Positions 14,253 to 26,995 are shown, counted from the first letter of the stretch. The stretch: 64,000 bases of DNA from Fomes fomentarius (GCA_022606135.1 JABYQN010000011.1:310001-374000), one strand, 5' to 3'. Translations and numbers: made by a program. The notes: a model not told the origin generated them from the sequence alone.

Positions 14253-17200
14253 ATGGCTCCAGCGAAGAAGGACGACAGAGAAATGAAGCAGAAGAGCTTG
14301 ATCTCTTTCTTCGGCAATAAAGGCGACACGAAGTCGACGCCTGCGGGGAAGTCCAAGCCAGCTGTTACACCAAAAGTGGCCAAGACGACGAAGGCGGAGC
14401 GCAAGGAGGAGGATCCATCGTCGTCGCCGGTGAAGGATGTGCATACACCCTTGCCTAAGGCTAACTCTCAGTCGTCCGGGATTGCAAGCGCGACGTACAC
14501 GCGGAGCTCGGACGGTGGTAGGAGCGCGTTTGAAACGCCACCCACGAGCGATCCTATAGACGTGGATATGCTATCAGAGGTCGATACATCGGAGGCGCTC
14601 CAGAGTAGCTCTGTGAAGTCGGTGAGTGCTTCCAATCCCGCATGAACGGCGGGAAGCATGCATATAACAGAGCACCGTGGCTTAAATGTCATAAAGACGA
14701 ACGCGAAAAAACGCAAGATTGTCATGGAAGACTCAGACGACGACCTCCCACCGAGCGATCCCATTCCGTACAAGAAGCCGTCAGATCGGTCCAAGAAGGC
14801 TCGAATGTCGGCCGTTTTCTCAGACGACGAGGACGAAGAGGAAGTGCCGAAGCTGAACTCCTTTGCGAAGCGTCTGACGAAGTATCAGAAGTCGCCTTCA
14901 AAGACAAAAGCCAGAGGTGCGCTCAATGTTTTTACGCGCTCTTGAGCTGATGATGTCTGAAATCTCATTATCTTACGTAGGTCGGGCGCGTGCTATTGAC
15001 GACGACGACTTCATTGTCCCAGACGAAGATGACGAGGATGAGATCGACCAGTCGTCCTCTCGTCGCGGCTCATCATCTTCCCGTCCATCTTCTCGTCTAT
15101 CATCGCGTTCTGCCATCTCCGAACTTGACAGTGACGGCGAGAACAAGCCGAAGGCCATGAAGACTCCCGCACGGCCACCCCTGAACAAAGAATCAAGCTC
15201 CAAGGGCCCAGGTGCGTTCCTCACCGCGGCCGAGCAACGCGCCATGAAGCAGAAGGAGGAGAAGAAGAGTACAGAAGACCCCTTCAGCTTCCTCGTCGAT
15301 GTGAGGGATAAGGACGGCGTCCGACCTGGAGAGCCTGGATACGACCAGCGAACGCTGTACATACCCCAGAGTGCCTGGAAGCAGTTCACGCCATTTGAGA
15401 AGCAGTTCTGGGAAATCAAACAAAATCACTTCGACACGATTCTATTCTTCCAGAAGGGGAAGTTCCTGGAGCTATACGAGGAAGACGCGCGGGTTGGACA
15501 TCGCGAGTTCGACTTGAAGCTCACGTCCAGGGTGAAGATGAGCATGGTGTGTATCTTTTATGTTGATTATACCACATGCTGTTCATTTGGCTCCTAGGTT
15601 GGCGTCCCTGAGATGTCGTTCAACTTTTGGGCGGCGAAATTCCTCGCGAAAGGTGCGCCCAATGTCATGGACGGTCAGTCATATGCACTCATACATGTAC
15701 ATAGGGTACAAAGTTGGTCGTGTCGACCAAGCTGAGACAGCTCTTGGTGCGGAGATGCGTCTCGCAGCTGACAAGAAGAGCAAGAAGGCCACCGCCGCAG
15801 ACAAGGCCAAGGACAAGATTGTGCGTCGTGAGCTCAACAAGGTGTACACCAACGGCACACTAGTCGACGCAGAGCTCCTCACCGACGAGCAAGCTGGGCA
15901 CTGTGTTTCTATCCGAGAGGATGACTCCTCGGAGACTAAGGACGGCAAGCAGAACTTTGGAGTATGCGTGCTCGACAGTGCGACGAGCGAGTTCAATCTT
16001 TGCGCGTTCGAGGACGACGTTTGCCGGACCAAGCTCGAAACGCTGTTGCGCCAGCTCCGTCCGAAGGAGATCGTCTTCACCAAGGTGCCCCATGACTGTT
16101 GCGCGAAATCACCATTCATGGCTGATCTTGTTGGTACCAGGGCAATCTCTCCGTTTCAACAACGCGTCTTCTCAAGGCGGTTCTTCCTGGCAACTGCCTC
16201 TGGACAAGCTTGCGGGAGAGCGAAGGGCTCAAGTTCCAAGAGACCATTAAAGAACTCAAGAAGCTCTTCCCTGCCGATGACGATGACGACGACATGGCCG
16301 ACAACCCTCACGGTCTCAGCAAGGCTGTTCCGGTGTCTATCCGGAGGATGCTCCCATACAAAGTCTCCATCGAGGCGCTCGGTTCAATGATCTGGTGCGC
16401 CGCGCCTGTTCCCGTACCTAGCAGGCACTCATTCTAGCGGATGTAACAGGTACTTGCACACTCTCAATATTGACAAGGATATCCTGAGCATGAAGAACTT
16501 CAACGTGTACGACCCGATGAAGCGCGGACAAGGGCTGGTCCTGGATGGTCAGACGCTGGCTCACATCGAAGTACGTTCATCCACCACAGACGCGCACGAC
16601 TGAGCTCATAATCCATGGCGCTACAGGTCTTACAGAACAGTGAAGGTACGGAGGAAGGAACTCTGTTCAAGTTGTTGAGCAGGTGCATCACTCCCTCTGG
16701 CAAGTCATTGTACTCTATGTGTCGCGCGGGATTGGACTGACTCCGCCCAGGCAAGCGGCTCTTCCGCATCTGGCTGTGTATGCCTCTGCGCGAAGTCTCC
16801 GATATCAACGCCAGGCTTGATGCCGTACAAGACTTGCTTGACCACCCCACATTTGAGCAGCAATTCGCCTCCGTCGCGAAGGGACTTCCTGATCTGGAGC
16901 GTATCGTGTCCCGCATACACGCAAAAAACTGTAAAGTCAAGGACTTTCTCAAGGTTCTGTCGGTGGGTGCACGAGTTCTATCCCTGGACCTGTGTGCTCA
17001 ACTCACCGTACGTGTAGGCATTCAGGGGTCTAAGTAAGGGCCTGTCAGAATTGGGTGACACGGCAGATTCGTTTGCGTCCAAGGCTATTCCAGGCCTTCT
17101 CCGCTCCGCTCCTGACCTAACACCCAATATCAAGAATGTCAAATCGATGTATCAGACTCCCGAAGATAGTGAGTGCTCATGCAGCCGCATACAGAGATCT

Positions 17201-19198
17201 ATCCATCTGATGCGTCGTCTAGATAGCGACGAGCTCGTTCCCGAAGACGGGAAAGACGAGGTCTACGACAATATCATGTCCGAGATCAACGACCTCGAGG
17301 AGGAACTAAAGGCTGAGTTGAAGAAGATTCGGAAGGCGACTGGGTATGCATCATTGATGACGCCTCTCAGGTCACCTTGCTGATATTTTCCGCACAGGCT
17401 GGATGCGTCGTACTGGCACAGCGCTCAGGGGACAAAAGTGGGCTCAGCCTTGATGATGGCTCGATGTATGCTGACATCTATCTCGTCAGGAAATCTATCT
17501 CGTCCAGCTGCAAGGAAAGGAGAAGGACAAGGCTCCGAAAGGATGGACCATCAGCGGCACGACCAAGGCGAGCTCTACTAATCTGTGCCCAGACCGCCCT
17601 ATTGATCACTTGCAACAGGCTGCCAAGCGATACATCGTACCCGCCCTGCAAGCAACTATTAGGAAGCTGAAGGAGGCGCGCGAGAACCGCAACACTGCCA
17701 TCAAAGAGTTCAAAATTCGCCTCTACGCCGAGTTCGATGCAGACCGGAGCGTCTGGCTGCGCGCAATCCGTGTCCTGGCCGAGCTCGACTGTCTCTTCAG
17801 CTTGGCCAAGGCGTCGAGTGCACTCGGGGAACCTGCGTGCAGGCCTGAATTTGTCGAGGGCGACGAGGCGTTTATTGACTTCGAGGAGCTGCGGCACCCG
17901 GCGATGTGTGCAAGCACGTCGTTGAAGGGCGACTTCATCCCAAACAACGTAAAGCTTGGTAGAGATGTCGGTAGGATCGCATTGTTGACCGGTCCCAATA
18001 TGGGGTATGTGTCCACGAACGCCTATGCGAGGCCTTACTAACGTGAGGACTCCGATGCTTAGAGGAAAGTCTACAGTAAGTCACTGCCCACTCTATATGT
18101 GTGGACTCGCGAATCTCACCACATCAATCAGGCAATGCGTATGACTGCTGCTGGTATTGTATGTCGAGTTGAGCCCACGAAACTCCGGAAGTATTGACCA
18201 CGTCTCCTAGATCATGGCGCAACTAGGCATGCTGGTCCCAGCTAAAAGCGCTCGGTAAGTAGCAAGGGGTTGTCGCACTGTGATGATAAGCTGATCGCTG
18301 TTTTGCGTTAGGCTCTGTCCAGTGGACTCGATCCTGACCAGGATGGGTGCATACGATAACATGTTTTCCAATGCTAGTACCTTCAAGGTCGAGCTCGACG
18401 AGTGGTATGCAGCATCGCGCGTTCTGATCAGTTGTTATATTCTCTGACGATGTTGTAGCTGCAAGATCCTCCGAGACGCAACGCCCAAGTCCTTCGTCAT
18501 TCTAGATGGTGCGTCCGCCATTCTCTTCGCTCTGATATCCTGCTGACATTGACGCAGAACTCGGACGGGGAACGTCGACCTACGTGAGTACATTGACACT
18601 CTGTATCGGAGTAGTAACCTGACTCCCGACCAGGACGGCATGGCCATCGCGGGCGCCGTGCTTCACCAACTCGCGACTCATACCCTCTCACTATCGTTCT
18701 TCGCCACCCACTACGGGTCACTAACGGACGATTATGCATACCATCCCAACATCCGGAACATGCACATGGAGACTCTTGTGGACGATGTGAAGCGCGAGGT
18801 ACAATACCTTTTTGTTTCGCCAACCTACCTCATGGCTGACATCTCGATGTTCAGCTGGTATTCTTGTACAAGCTTGTGGACGGTGTCGCGAGCTCTTCGT
18901 TCGGCACCCACGTGGCCAATCTCGCGGGGTGCCGATCGAGGTCATCGAGCGCGCCGAGGACGTCTCCAAAGACTTCGCGAAGCACTTCAAGGCGAAGATC
19001 GAAGGCAAGAAGAACAAGGCGTCCGGTCGCCTTCCTCTTGTCGCCCAGGCCGACTTCGCTTATCTGTTCAAACTTGCCACTGGGGCGCTCGAGCTGCCTG
19101 AAGACAAGGTGCGGAAGCGGGAAGTCTTGAAGATACTCAAGGGGGCTGTGCGAGGATGCCTTCAAGAGCGTGATACTGCTGTTGCTGTTGCTTCCTGA
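14253..19198 (+). CDS. MSH6: DNA mismatch repair protein MSH6 (MutS homologue), frame broken near 18929
   Basis: Partner of MSH2 in MutS-alpha, which recognises base mismatches and small loops. Twenty-one exons keep phase: 14253-14621, 14697-14916, 14981-15546, 15598-15652, 15705-16084, 16141-16394, 16450-16570, 16627-16699, 16751-16962, 17018-17168, 17223-17343, 17398-17437, 17490-18004, 18063-18075, 18132-18158, 18211-18254, 18312-18404, 18459-18508, 18558-18583, 18634-18798, 18855-19198. Seen in order: PCNA box QKSLISFF, an acidic linker, mismatch-binding domain (WKQFTPFEKQFWEIKQNHFD, KFLELYEEDARVGHREFDLK), connector and lever, Walker A TGPNMGGKST, Walker B/D-loop VILDELGRGTSTYDGMAIAG, switch FFATHYGSL. 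One base is missing at cgcggggtg (18924-18931), so the last 90 or so codons shift frame. Restored length would be 1279 aa, normal for MSH6. The intron at 16700-16750 is GC-AG. Exon 14 is 13 nt. Confidence 0.95.
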
Positions 19199-19468
19199 GG
19201 ATTAGAGAAAAGTTTCTTGCTCATCTTGGACTGGATAGAACGTACATACTGAACTCGCTCTCGTCATCACCCTCTGCTGATCGCAATTGCTCTGTGTACA
19301 GATAGTTCTTGTAATCGTACAGTACATCGCTACTCCTACTCGATTAATTTCTTGTGATCCAAATGTTGCGCCTTTGAGTGACTACGAAGGCCGACTTCGT
19401 GGATTGACTGAACACCACCGTGAACTAGATAGCTCCAAGCGACAAACGACCTTCGGGTCACATTAATC

Positions 19469-20519
19469 CTATGCACTACTGTCCGCGGCATACAACTGGA
19501 ACTCCCAAGGCAGACGCCGCTGAAGACCGCCCTCGCTGAACCATATCCGGCGTAGACGACAAGTCGCATAAACCTTCACGTACGAGACATGCGAGAATGT
19601 GCCACTAGGCACCTGTGCGCTCCTGCCTCGATGATCGTGATGATCCACCGTCGTCGATTCATCCTCATCCTCGCCATCTCTGCGAGCGAGCGCGGCGGAG
19701 GAGAAGTGGGGAAGCAGGGTGGGGAGATTCAGCGAGATGGTGGACCACGAGGTCAGTGGTCGCGATGATGCTGGTGGGAACGTGAGAGGCAGAAGCAACA
19801 ATGGCGGGCTCGCCAGCATCAATTTTGGTTCTTTCTGTATAGACGGGGTTAGTATCCGTAGGGGCATGGACGAGGACGGCATGCAAACCATATCGACGGA
19901 AACACAGGACACATCTCACCCAGCAAGCAACTACTCGACGGGCGATTGTGAGGTCAAGCACACCGACTCCTCGCATTGTACGCGATGAGGCTCGAGGCTC
20001 GGCATGCATCGGGATGGAGACTCGGGCAAGATTGTGTTGTTCTGGTCAGAATACAAGGGGGACACGCACCTGGAACGTTGCGCATCGCACAACGCCTTCC
20101 CTTCCAGACAGGTCGACTACACCGACCTCAAGAGCCCATTCTCTGCCCAGATTGCGCACTTGCAAATGCACCCACGGATGCTTCAGCTCAAGGTGTCCTC
20201 CAGCATTCCCTTTCGACGTGGCACTCGCCCTGCGCTGCGGGGGACAGCGAATATACGTAGTCTGTATAGTCGGGGACTGGATGTGCAACACAGTCTGATC
20301 CAGCGTGTAGTTGGGTGATTTGTCCTCGTCTTCGATACTCGGTGTGATCAACGTTCGAGGAGGCTCGGGTGCCGGCTGAGAGGTCGAGTCGTTCAACAGG
20401 CATACGAACGAGTCCGATGGCAGAGAGCTGTCGGTTCGCGAGGCGAATAGACTCAGAGGATCACTCCCTGTTGAGGAGAACAGCGATACGATAGCTGGCT
20501 GGACAGAGGAGGAGAACAT
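19469..20519 (-). CDS. CFA20-domain protein (CFAP20/BUG22-like, former DUF667)
   Basis: Two exons, 20070-20519 and 19469-19834, give 271 aa. The family signature is clear: YTLDQTVLHIQSPTIQTTYI, LKHPWVHLQVRNLGREWALE, VGVVDLSGREGVVRCATFQK, then a proline-rich loop, SRPLTSWSTISLNLPTLLPH, FSHVSYVKVYATCRLRRIWF and WEFQLYAAD. The founding members stabilise ciliary microtubules, but the same fold occurs in non-ciliated fungi where its role is unknown; RNA or chromatin-related roles have been suggested for some homologues. The intron is 235 nt, long for this locus. The gene is convergent with MSH6, with 270 bp between the stops. Confidence 0.85.
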
Positions 20520-21839
20520 GTCGTGATGAGAGAAACCTTCTGAAGATGTTGACGCGCGCTGCCGACGTGAACTTTGTCGCTGGACTATGCTCTTAACGCA
20601 CGCTCTCGCGCAAACAAGAAGCCATAGGTCAGCTTAAGTTTTACAGGGAACTCATAGACACATGCTGAGTGGCGTGAAGTTGTGCAGCAGCAATAAGGGG
20701 GGAGAACCCCTTGCAATCGAGCCTGAGTTACCCTCTGCATCGGTGATTGCACTACTATTATACTAATCCATAACCTGTTCTGTGCTAGACTATGCATGCA
20801 ACTAGCATTGCTGTTTTTTCCGCGGACTACAGAAGTCTCACACTCTTGAGTGCTTGCTTCTTAGGGAGCGGACTCCGACTCCGGAGGAGGGACTTGCCAT
20901 CCATCTACCCGGTGTCCTCCTGGTCGCGTCGACGCACTTTCGAGTCTTCGTGCCCTGGAATATATGGCTGCTCACCACAAGAGGCGATGCCTCTGTGCAT
21001 CTGAGAAACCGTGCTATGTTTCAAGCCTACAGCACCATGCGACTTCAGAGTCCCCTCGCGTCCCAGCACGGCCTCATCGAACGCGTGTCGAGTGCACTGG
21101 CGAGGTGAGCCGCTAGAAGTGATATATGTCCTGTATTTGGCTGAGCGACGCACGAAAACGTAGTATCTGCAGGTATATAAGTCACCGGACGTCGCGCCAC
21201 AATCGGCCCTTGTTGTCTGTGTCCCGGCCGACGGTCCGTGCGTGTTTCTGCACGACGGCTATTATTCAGTACATTCCCGGCCGTCGTCATGCTCTCCTTG
21301 AAGTCTTGAGGCCGATGTATACGTTTGGCGGCGCATTCTTCGTCCAGTAATTATGAGAGATATTGCTCACGTTTCCGAGCGCCCGCTGGTGCCCGGGCCC
21401 CCTTAGGAACAAGAGCGGTGCCGCCCACACCATGATGCAGCAGCTTTGGCCGACCATCTGACAGCCATCCTCGAGGCTTTCCTGTGCCCATGATTCTCGA
21501 AGCACCACGAGGACTCGAGGAGACCCCTGGAGGCGGTGTGTATGCACTCGCTTTGACCCAAATACACCCATTTTGTCTTGCCTTCATCGGGCTCAACAGA
21601 CGATCAAGCTAAGTCCAGTAAGAAGCTGTGGCCCGTGTTTCGCGAACGCTTTGACAAGGCTACACGCGTCCTCCGGGCACGTCACGCACTAAGGGTCACG
21701 CCTTGTTACTGTGGGCAAAGCGTACTCGGCCCCGGGTATATGAGTGTGGGCCAAGTGGCTCCAACCGGGACCACACCTCTCTTGCTTACCACCATCTCGC
21801 ATCACTCCCAGTTTGCTACCCGCCACTGCTCCTCCAGCG
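20520..21839. other. Intergenic, nothing recognised
   Basis: About 1.3 kb without family motifs on either strand. It must contain divergent promoters for the CFA20 gene (-) and the basic-protein gene (+). Pyrimidine-rich stretches precede 21840. Confidence 0.45.
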
Positions 21840-23706
21840 ATGTCGTTCAACTACCGTCGCCCCTCATCTTCCAATCCCTCTCAGCGGGACCGAGCTTCCT
21901 TGGTACCGGCTAGGGCCCCAGTCCCAAGTACGTTGTTGTTATTGTCTTTCCCGATACATGCAGTATGCCAACACGGACAATAGCTTCTAGATCTAGTCCC
22001 CGTTCCCGCTTATCGGGATTCATTCAACGTATATTGTGAGTGCATCATACTGTTGTCTAGATCGCATATGTCTGACGGTGGCCTGGCCACAGACCTGGCT
22101 CTCTCGGACGTCGTGGCTCGGAGTCAGAGAATCACTCCCAGGAGCGTGACGAGCCCCGTTCTGACAACCCGCCGAGTCCGCCGGTGACTGGTGGGATGGA
22201 GGGTGAGTGATTACCACTGCCCTCCCAACTCGCACAGCTACTGAGGCTTCGATCCATTAATTATCAGGCGAAGTGGAAATCGAGTCCACCTTCGGGCAGG
22301 ATGACCCCGTCCCATTCACAAGGAATCCTGAAGTCAGACGCCACTCACCACTTATTCAAGAACCGCTTCTGCTCGCCACCCGTGCTGGCCGCCGCCGCCC
22401 TCAAGATCGGACGAAGCAAACGCCTCAAACGCCTCCGTCCGTTCCGTCCAATGCAACTTCTAGCGCCGGACCTTCGTCCAGCAGTGGCGGAGACCAGCAA
22501 GGCTCGCAAGATCCGCCGTCGTCCAGCCGACCTCGCCCTCGCGGCCTTAAACGCGAAGGTGCCTTCCACGAGATCTCCCGCCCGTACTGGCATGTTGGCT
22601 CTGGCTATGAGCCTCCAGAGGTGCGTGGCCAGGACGCTGCCATGCTTCCCGAGAATCGTACGTGTCATTCCCCTCCATCTCCGTCCGCTAGTCACTCATT
22701 GTCCGTCAACACAGAGGTGTGGCAGACTGGTTGGGGTCCCGTCCCACACGTATCTCACGTCGCGGCTCGATACGGAGGTCCTTGCACAACCTCCCAAGTC
22801 CTCCGGTACCTGAATGAGCAGTTCCGCTTCAACCGTCCGGCCTACTACATGGCGCTCGACATCCTCTTCCCTCAGCCTCCCTCCAGCCCCGCGCCCGGAG
22901 CCGAGCCGAAATTTTCGCGCACATGGGATACGACCACCTGGCGCAGGGAGAACCCGGACTGGGAGGGTGGTATCGTTTCCGCGAATAAGCGTGTCCGTCG
23001 CCGGAAGGCCACCGTCTGGTCTGATCGTGCTCGCGCTCAGAATGGGGACGCAAGCAGTGGCAGCCGTTCTGCAACAGAAGTGACGGATGAAGAACAGCGC
23101 GCCATACACGACATCCTCACGAACGAGCTGCCCCAGTCCTCAGCCACCGCACCATCTCACCACAAGCCGCCCCCGCCCCCATCCACTGCCGCGTCTTCCA
23201 GGAGCTCTTCTTCGCGCAAGCGTACCCGCGACGAGGACGAGGATGCGGACATCGCTTCAGTCTCGGGTGTGGCTTCTGATGCACCTGAGAGACCCACCGT
23301 CCGTCGCAGGCTCGACGACCAGCCGCCCCGAGCACCCCCCTCGCCATCATCTACCCGCTCGCGGGGAACCCGCCCCGATGTCGCTACGAGGAGACGCGAG
23401 CGTCTGATGCGCATCCTCGAAGCACATCGCGGCCCGGCCATCCGCCTTGACCTTCGCAAACTCCTGCCCCGTCCCTCGCGGACTGTCGCTCCGTTGCGCA
23501 GCCGTGTGCGCAGTGAGTCTCGCGATATTGGAAAACCCCCTACTGCGGAGTTCGTTGAGGGGTCTTCAAGAGCCCATCAGGCATCTCCTTCGCCGTCGCG
23601 CAAGCGCTCGCGCGATGCGGAGTCGAATGGTGTGGATGTCGCCGTCGAGGGCCGTCCTAAGGACGGCGCTGGCAAGCGGAAGAACAAGAGGTCGAAAAAG
23701 CAGTGA
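21840..23706 (+). CDS. Ser/Arg/Pro-rich basic protein, probably nuclear; family unknown
   Basis: Five exons in phase: 21840-21927, 21984-22035, 22093-22202, 22268-22657, 22715-23706, giving 543 aa. It starts MSFNYRRPSSSNPSQRDRAS. A central conserved-looking block reads FHEISRPYWHVGSGYEPPEV, VWQTGWGPVPHVSHVAARYG, YLNEQFRFNRPAYYMALDIL and FSRTWDTTTWRRENPDWEGG. The rest is disordered, rich in Ser, Pro and Arg, with several basic clusters (RRRKATV, SSRKRTRDEDED, SRKRSRDA) and a Lys/Arg tail GAGKRKNKRSKKQ that looks like a nuclear localisation signal. I do not recognise a domain. A longer frame reading through the intron at 22658-22714 also lacks stops, so intron retention would remain open. Role unknown. 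Confidence 0.75.
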
Positions 23707-24614
23707 AGGTTCGCCGTCTCTATAGAGTGCTCTCCCTATCTCTGAATTGCCAATGATGCGCTGTTGGCATGTTGGACTCTTCCTATTGTTCGGATGTCCT
23801 TTGTTAGATTGTGTAATTTAGCCTTGGCTTCTCAGGCTGTGTTAATTGTTGTCTCTTCTCTTTGTACCTCGCGTTTCGGACTAGTGTGTTTCCTGTAATT
23901 GTATTCGGCACTCGGCATATTCCACTTGCGCGCCCTGGCGCAATGCGACCGTTGATTCAGATTCAAACCGAGCAGCGAGCGGTTCATCATCATCATCACC
24001 ATTTCCTCGGGCGAGCGCTTCTTGAATGAAGCCCGACCACGCCCACTGCCCATTAGTTTGTTCAGTGCTAGCATAATCATCGTGCGAGCGCATGAGGAGC
24101 CAGTTGAACCTCAACGGCCACCCATTAGTCGGATCGGTGCTAGCTTCAGACTCCTGGGTCTCGGCAGTCGTTGGCCGGACAAAGCAGTACGGTGAGCTCC
24201 GACTCGTCTAAGTAGTGGTCGCTCGCTCCTAAGGTCGACAACTTACTATCAACCCCCAAAGACTCTCTTGGACTCTGCCAATGGTGTGAGCTAGAAGAAT
24301 ACCGCTAGGGATGTCTATAGTAGTGGTCTACTCTCTTACCGGCGAGCCACCGTGAATCATTGTCCAGTACAGCCGAGAGTGGGTGGAACATTGGATCCGC
24401 TTCCCGCCCATGGAAAAGGTTCAGACAGGCGGAGGACGGGCGGTGTTGCTTGAGGATTTGACCGATACGAAGCGTGATATTGACCATGCCATGCGGGCAC
24501 ATTATAAGTGACAATTGAGTACATCATCCCCCGACGCCTCACTAGTACTTAGCAAGAGCACGACGACGACAACGACAAGCCTACTGCCAGTGATGGAGCC
24601 CAACTCGAACTCCT
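23707..24614. other. Intergenic, nothing recognised
   Basis: Contains the 3' region of the plus-strand gene, a short cat repeat near 23987-24000, and no coding signal. Confidence 0.45.
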
Positions 24615-26995
24615 TCAGAGGGTGGCATACCGCTTCAACCGCAACCACATCTCTCCTGTCGGGCTATCCTTCCCTAGGCTGGGATACATCAAGCCAGATA
24701 GGTTCCAAAAGATTAGTTTGTCGCTCAGTTCGAACTATTAGTTGGTGATGAGTGAGGTCAAGACTTCTGCATGAACAGAGAGAGAGAGGTCAATCAATGC
24801 ATACCAACACATAGGGCCAGCCGTACCAGTTGGCAGAGATCACTTACTCATTTCGAGCTGGGAGAATTTGAATCCGCTATTCAAGAACAGAGTCATGGTA
24901 ATATTTATGGAACGGAGCAGAGTGGGCCACTCACATGCAAAATCGCCTGCCGCCTAGGAACGTCATGCTTTGGTCGTCCGCCAAGTAAATCAATCCGCAT
25001 GAGCGCAGGGAGAAGGGAGAGAATAGCTCACAGATGCGAGTACACGCCAGGGATGGGTGCGTCCTCGACTTCTTGCGGGAGCGGCTGCAGCCATCTTTCA
25101 GGCTTCCATTCATGCGCGTCTGCGCCCCAGATTGCCGGGTTCGTGTTGCTTGCGAGGTTGCTGAGAATCAGGATCGTTCCTTTGGGAATGTGCACTTCTT
25201 GTATGACGGAGCCATCGCGAGCTCGGATGGGAGTAGAGAGTGGAAGGACGGTGTCTCCCGTCGCTCTACGGATGTGAATCTGAAAACACGCGATACAGAC
25301 AATGTATTGGCGAACTCACTCTCGCAGTACATTCGGAGAAGGGGATACCTGATTATGGCAATTGAGCATAATTGAGAGGTGGACGCAAGACTTAAACTCA
25401 CAGCCGCGATGTTTCTCTGCAGACGGCATCCAGGTATGGGAGGTTATGCAGATCATCATACGATAGATCATTGCCGTTCATGGCTGCGAGCACTTCCGTT
25501 CTGAGTCGCTGCTGCGCGTCAGGGTGTTGGCACAAGACGTGAAGTGTGTGCGTCAGCGCGTACGACGTCGTGTCTGTGGCAGCGAAGAGCAGGGTCCTGG
25601 AGCTGAGTAAGTACATGCACTACAAGACGCGTGGTCTCCGAGCTTACGCCATTTGTCCGAGTACTTGATCATCTGGCATCCTGTCGTCTTCGGAGGTATT
25701 CATGTTCGCTTTGACTAGTAAGCAAAGGTGCGTGGGTAAGGGGTTGTGTGGAGTAGAAGAACGAGTACTCACGAAGAACGCTGATGATATTCTTACCCTC
25801 GTCATCTTCATGACCACCATCTTTCTAAGCTTTCTCCAGTGCTAGTTTGCGGGCGCGTAGGATCTCCCTGGATCTCCTATCGAAGACGTCGACTGTCGCT
25901 TTGAGTCTTTGGAACCGGGCGATGGGGATGCGTTCAACCAGCCAGCGACGGAACTGAGGCGTTCCCAACTTGCGTGTGTAGGGTATGATCTGCCGAATGA
26001 TCATCATCTCGGGCCTGAAGGCTAGTGTCCTACCGCGCCCCGGTCAGTATGTATCATCATCCGCGTGCGTGGGCTCAGACTTACGTGAATTCCTTGGCTG
26101 CGAGAGCCAGTGGGTCTGCCGCGGAGTCGGTCACGAGAGGGTCCAATAAACACCCAAGACCTGCCTGCCCGATGAGCTCTAGAGCGGTGCGACCCATCCA
26201 AGCCAATATGTCCAGTTCTTGGGGCCCAGATGCTACTCGCGAAGAGAGCGCGTCAACGAGCTGTACCAGTCTGTCAGTCAATCACTTCAATACACAGGAC
26301 GAGTCAGTGCATACGTACCTCTCCGAGCCACTTCGTGGAAGATGGGTGTCATTGCCTTGAGATGTTTAGCAGAGAACACCGGCATAAGCATCTTGCGTTG
26401 CTTCCGATGCAAATCGCCTAGTGTCGCGCATGAGATCCTTTATGCAATCGTTGGCTCGTTGAACGGAACGGTACGCACCCGTGACGCTTGAGACACCGGA
26501 GCCAAAGAAGAGAGAGTTGGCCCTGCACCGCGAGAGACGGGTGAGTTCAGTGTCCGCAAGGCGCGGGGTGTCAAGCTCACTCTATGAACCACGGCGGTTC
26601 ATCGTACTTGTTCTGGTCCTTGAGAAGTATGTTCTGCAACGCGACCGGATCGTATACGGACAACCACCTGCGTTGTACGGTCGTGGTAAGGAAGACTGCT
26701 GATATCTTCGAGAGGTACTAGACCTACGCCTAGTGGACCATGCATTCTCGCAATCCCCCCGTACTTCATTAGTTCATGGTGAAATACCCAAGGAATCCAA
26801 TTGCAGTCAGTTCCTTGCATAAACGAGAGCTATGAGTTTGCTCCTACACGAACAGTCCAACTTGATCTTACCAACTATCGGGGAAGCGGCCGATGGTCCC
26901 GGAATAACATCCAACGGAGAGCGAACGAAGTATAGCTTGAGAACGCGCCATAGGATCCATGCGCCTACACTGTAGATCGCGAGTGAGGCAAGCAT
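24615..26995 (-). pseudogene. Decayed cytochrome P450, tandem paralogue of the gene at 27469-29847
   Basis: The whole P450 can still be followed: anchor MLASLAIYSVGAWILWRVLK with hinge SPLDVIPGP (start 26995), HELMKYGGIARMHGPLG, LSVYDPVALQNILLKDQNKY, LDILAWMGRTALELIGQAGL, I-helix LLFAATDTTSYALTHTLHVL, ExxR region PYLDAVCRETSRL, VHIPKGTILILSNLASN, and heme loop MTFLGGRRFCI followed by GFKFSQLEM. At least three lesions separate it from its intact neighbour: an in-frame TAG at 25825-25827 after the helix ending ALEKA; a missing base in the four-G run 25341-25344 that breaks PSPNVLRE; and two adjacent stops at 24735-24740 where the paralogue encodes ANFTFEPS. It would not make a full enzyme. Confidence 0.85.

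Noticed and set aside
15560..16390. 276-aa open frame ending in a Ser-rich tail
   Set aside because: It is MSH6 exon 5 continued into the intron and the wrong frame of exon 6; correct splicing at 16085/16141 restores MSH6.
16685..16760. Apparent premature stop in MSH6 after ITPSGKSLYSMCRAGLD
   Set aside because: A GC-AG intron (16700-16750) removes it and joins ITPSG to KRLFRIWLC in phase.
22273..23706. Unspliced 477-aa version of the basic protein
   Set aside because: It is open but includes a canonical GT-AG intron (22658-22714), and the spliced form joins ENQVWQTGW smoothly.
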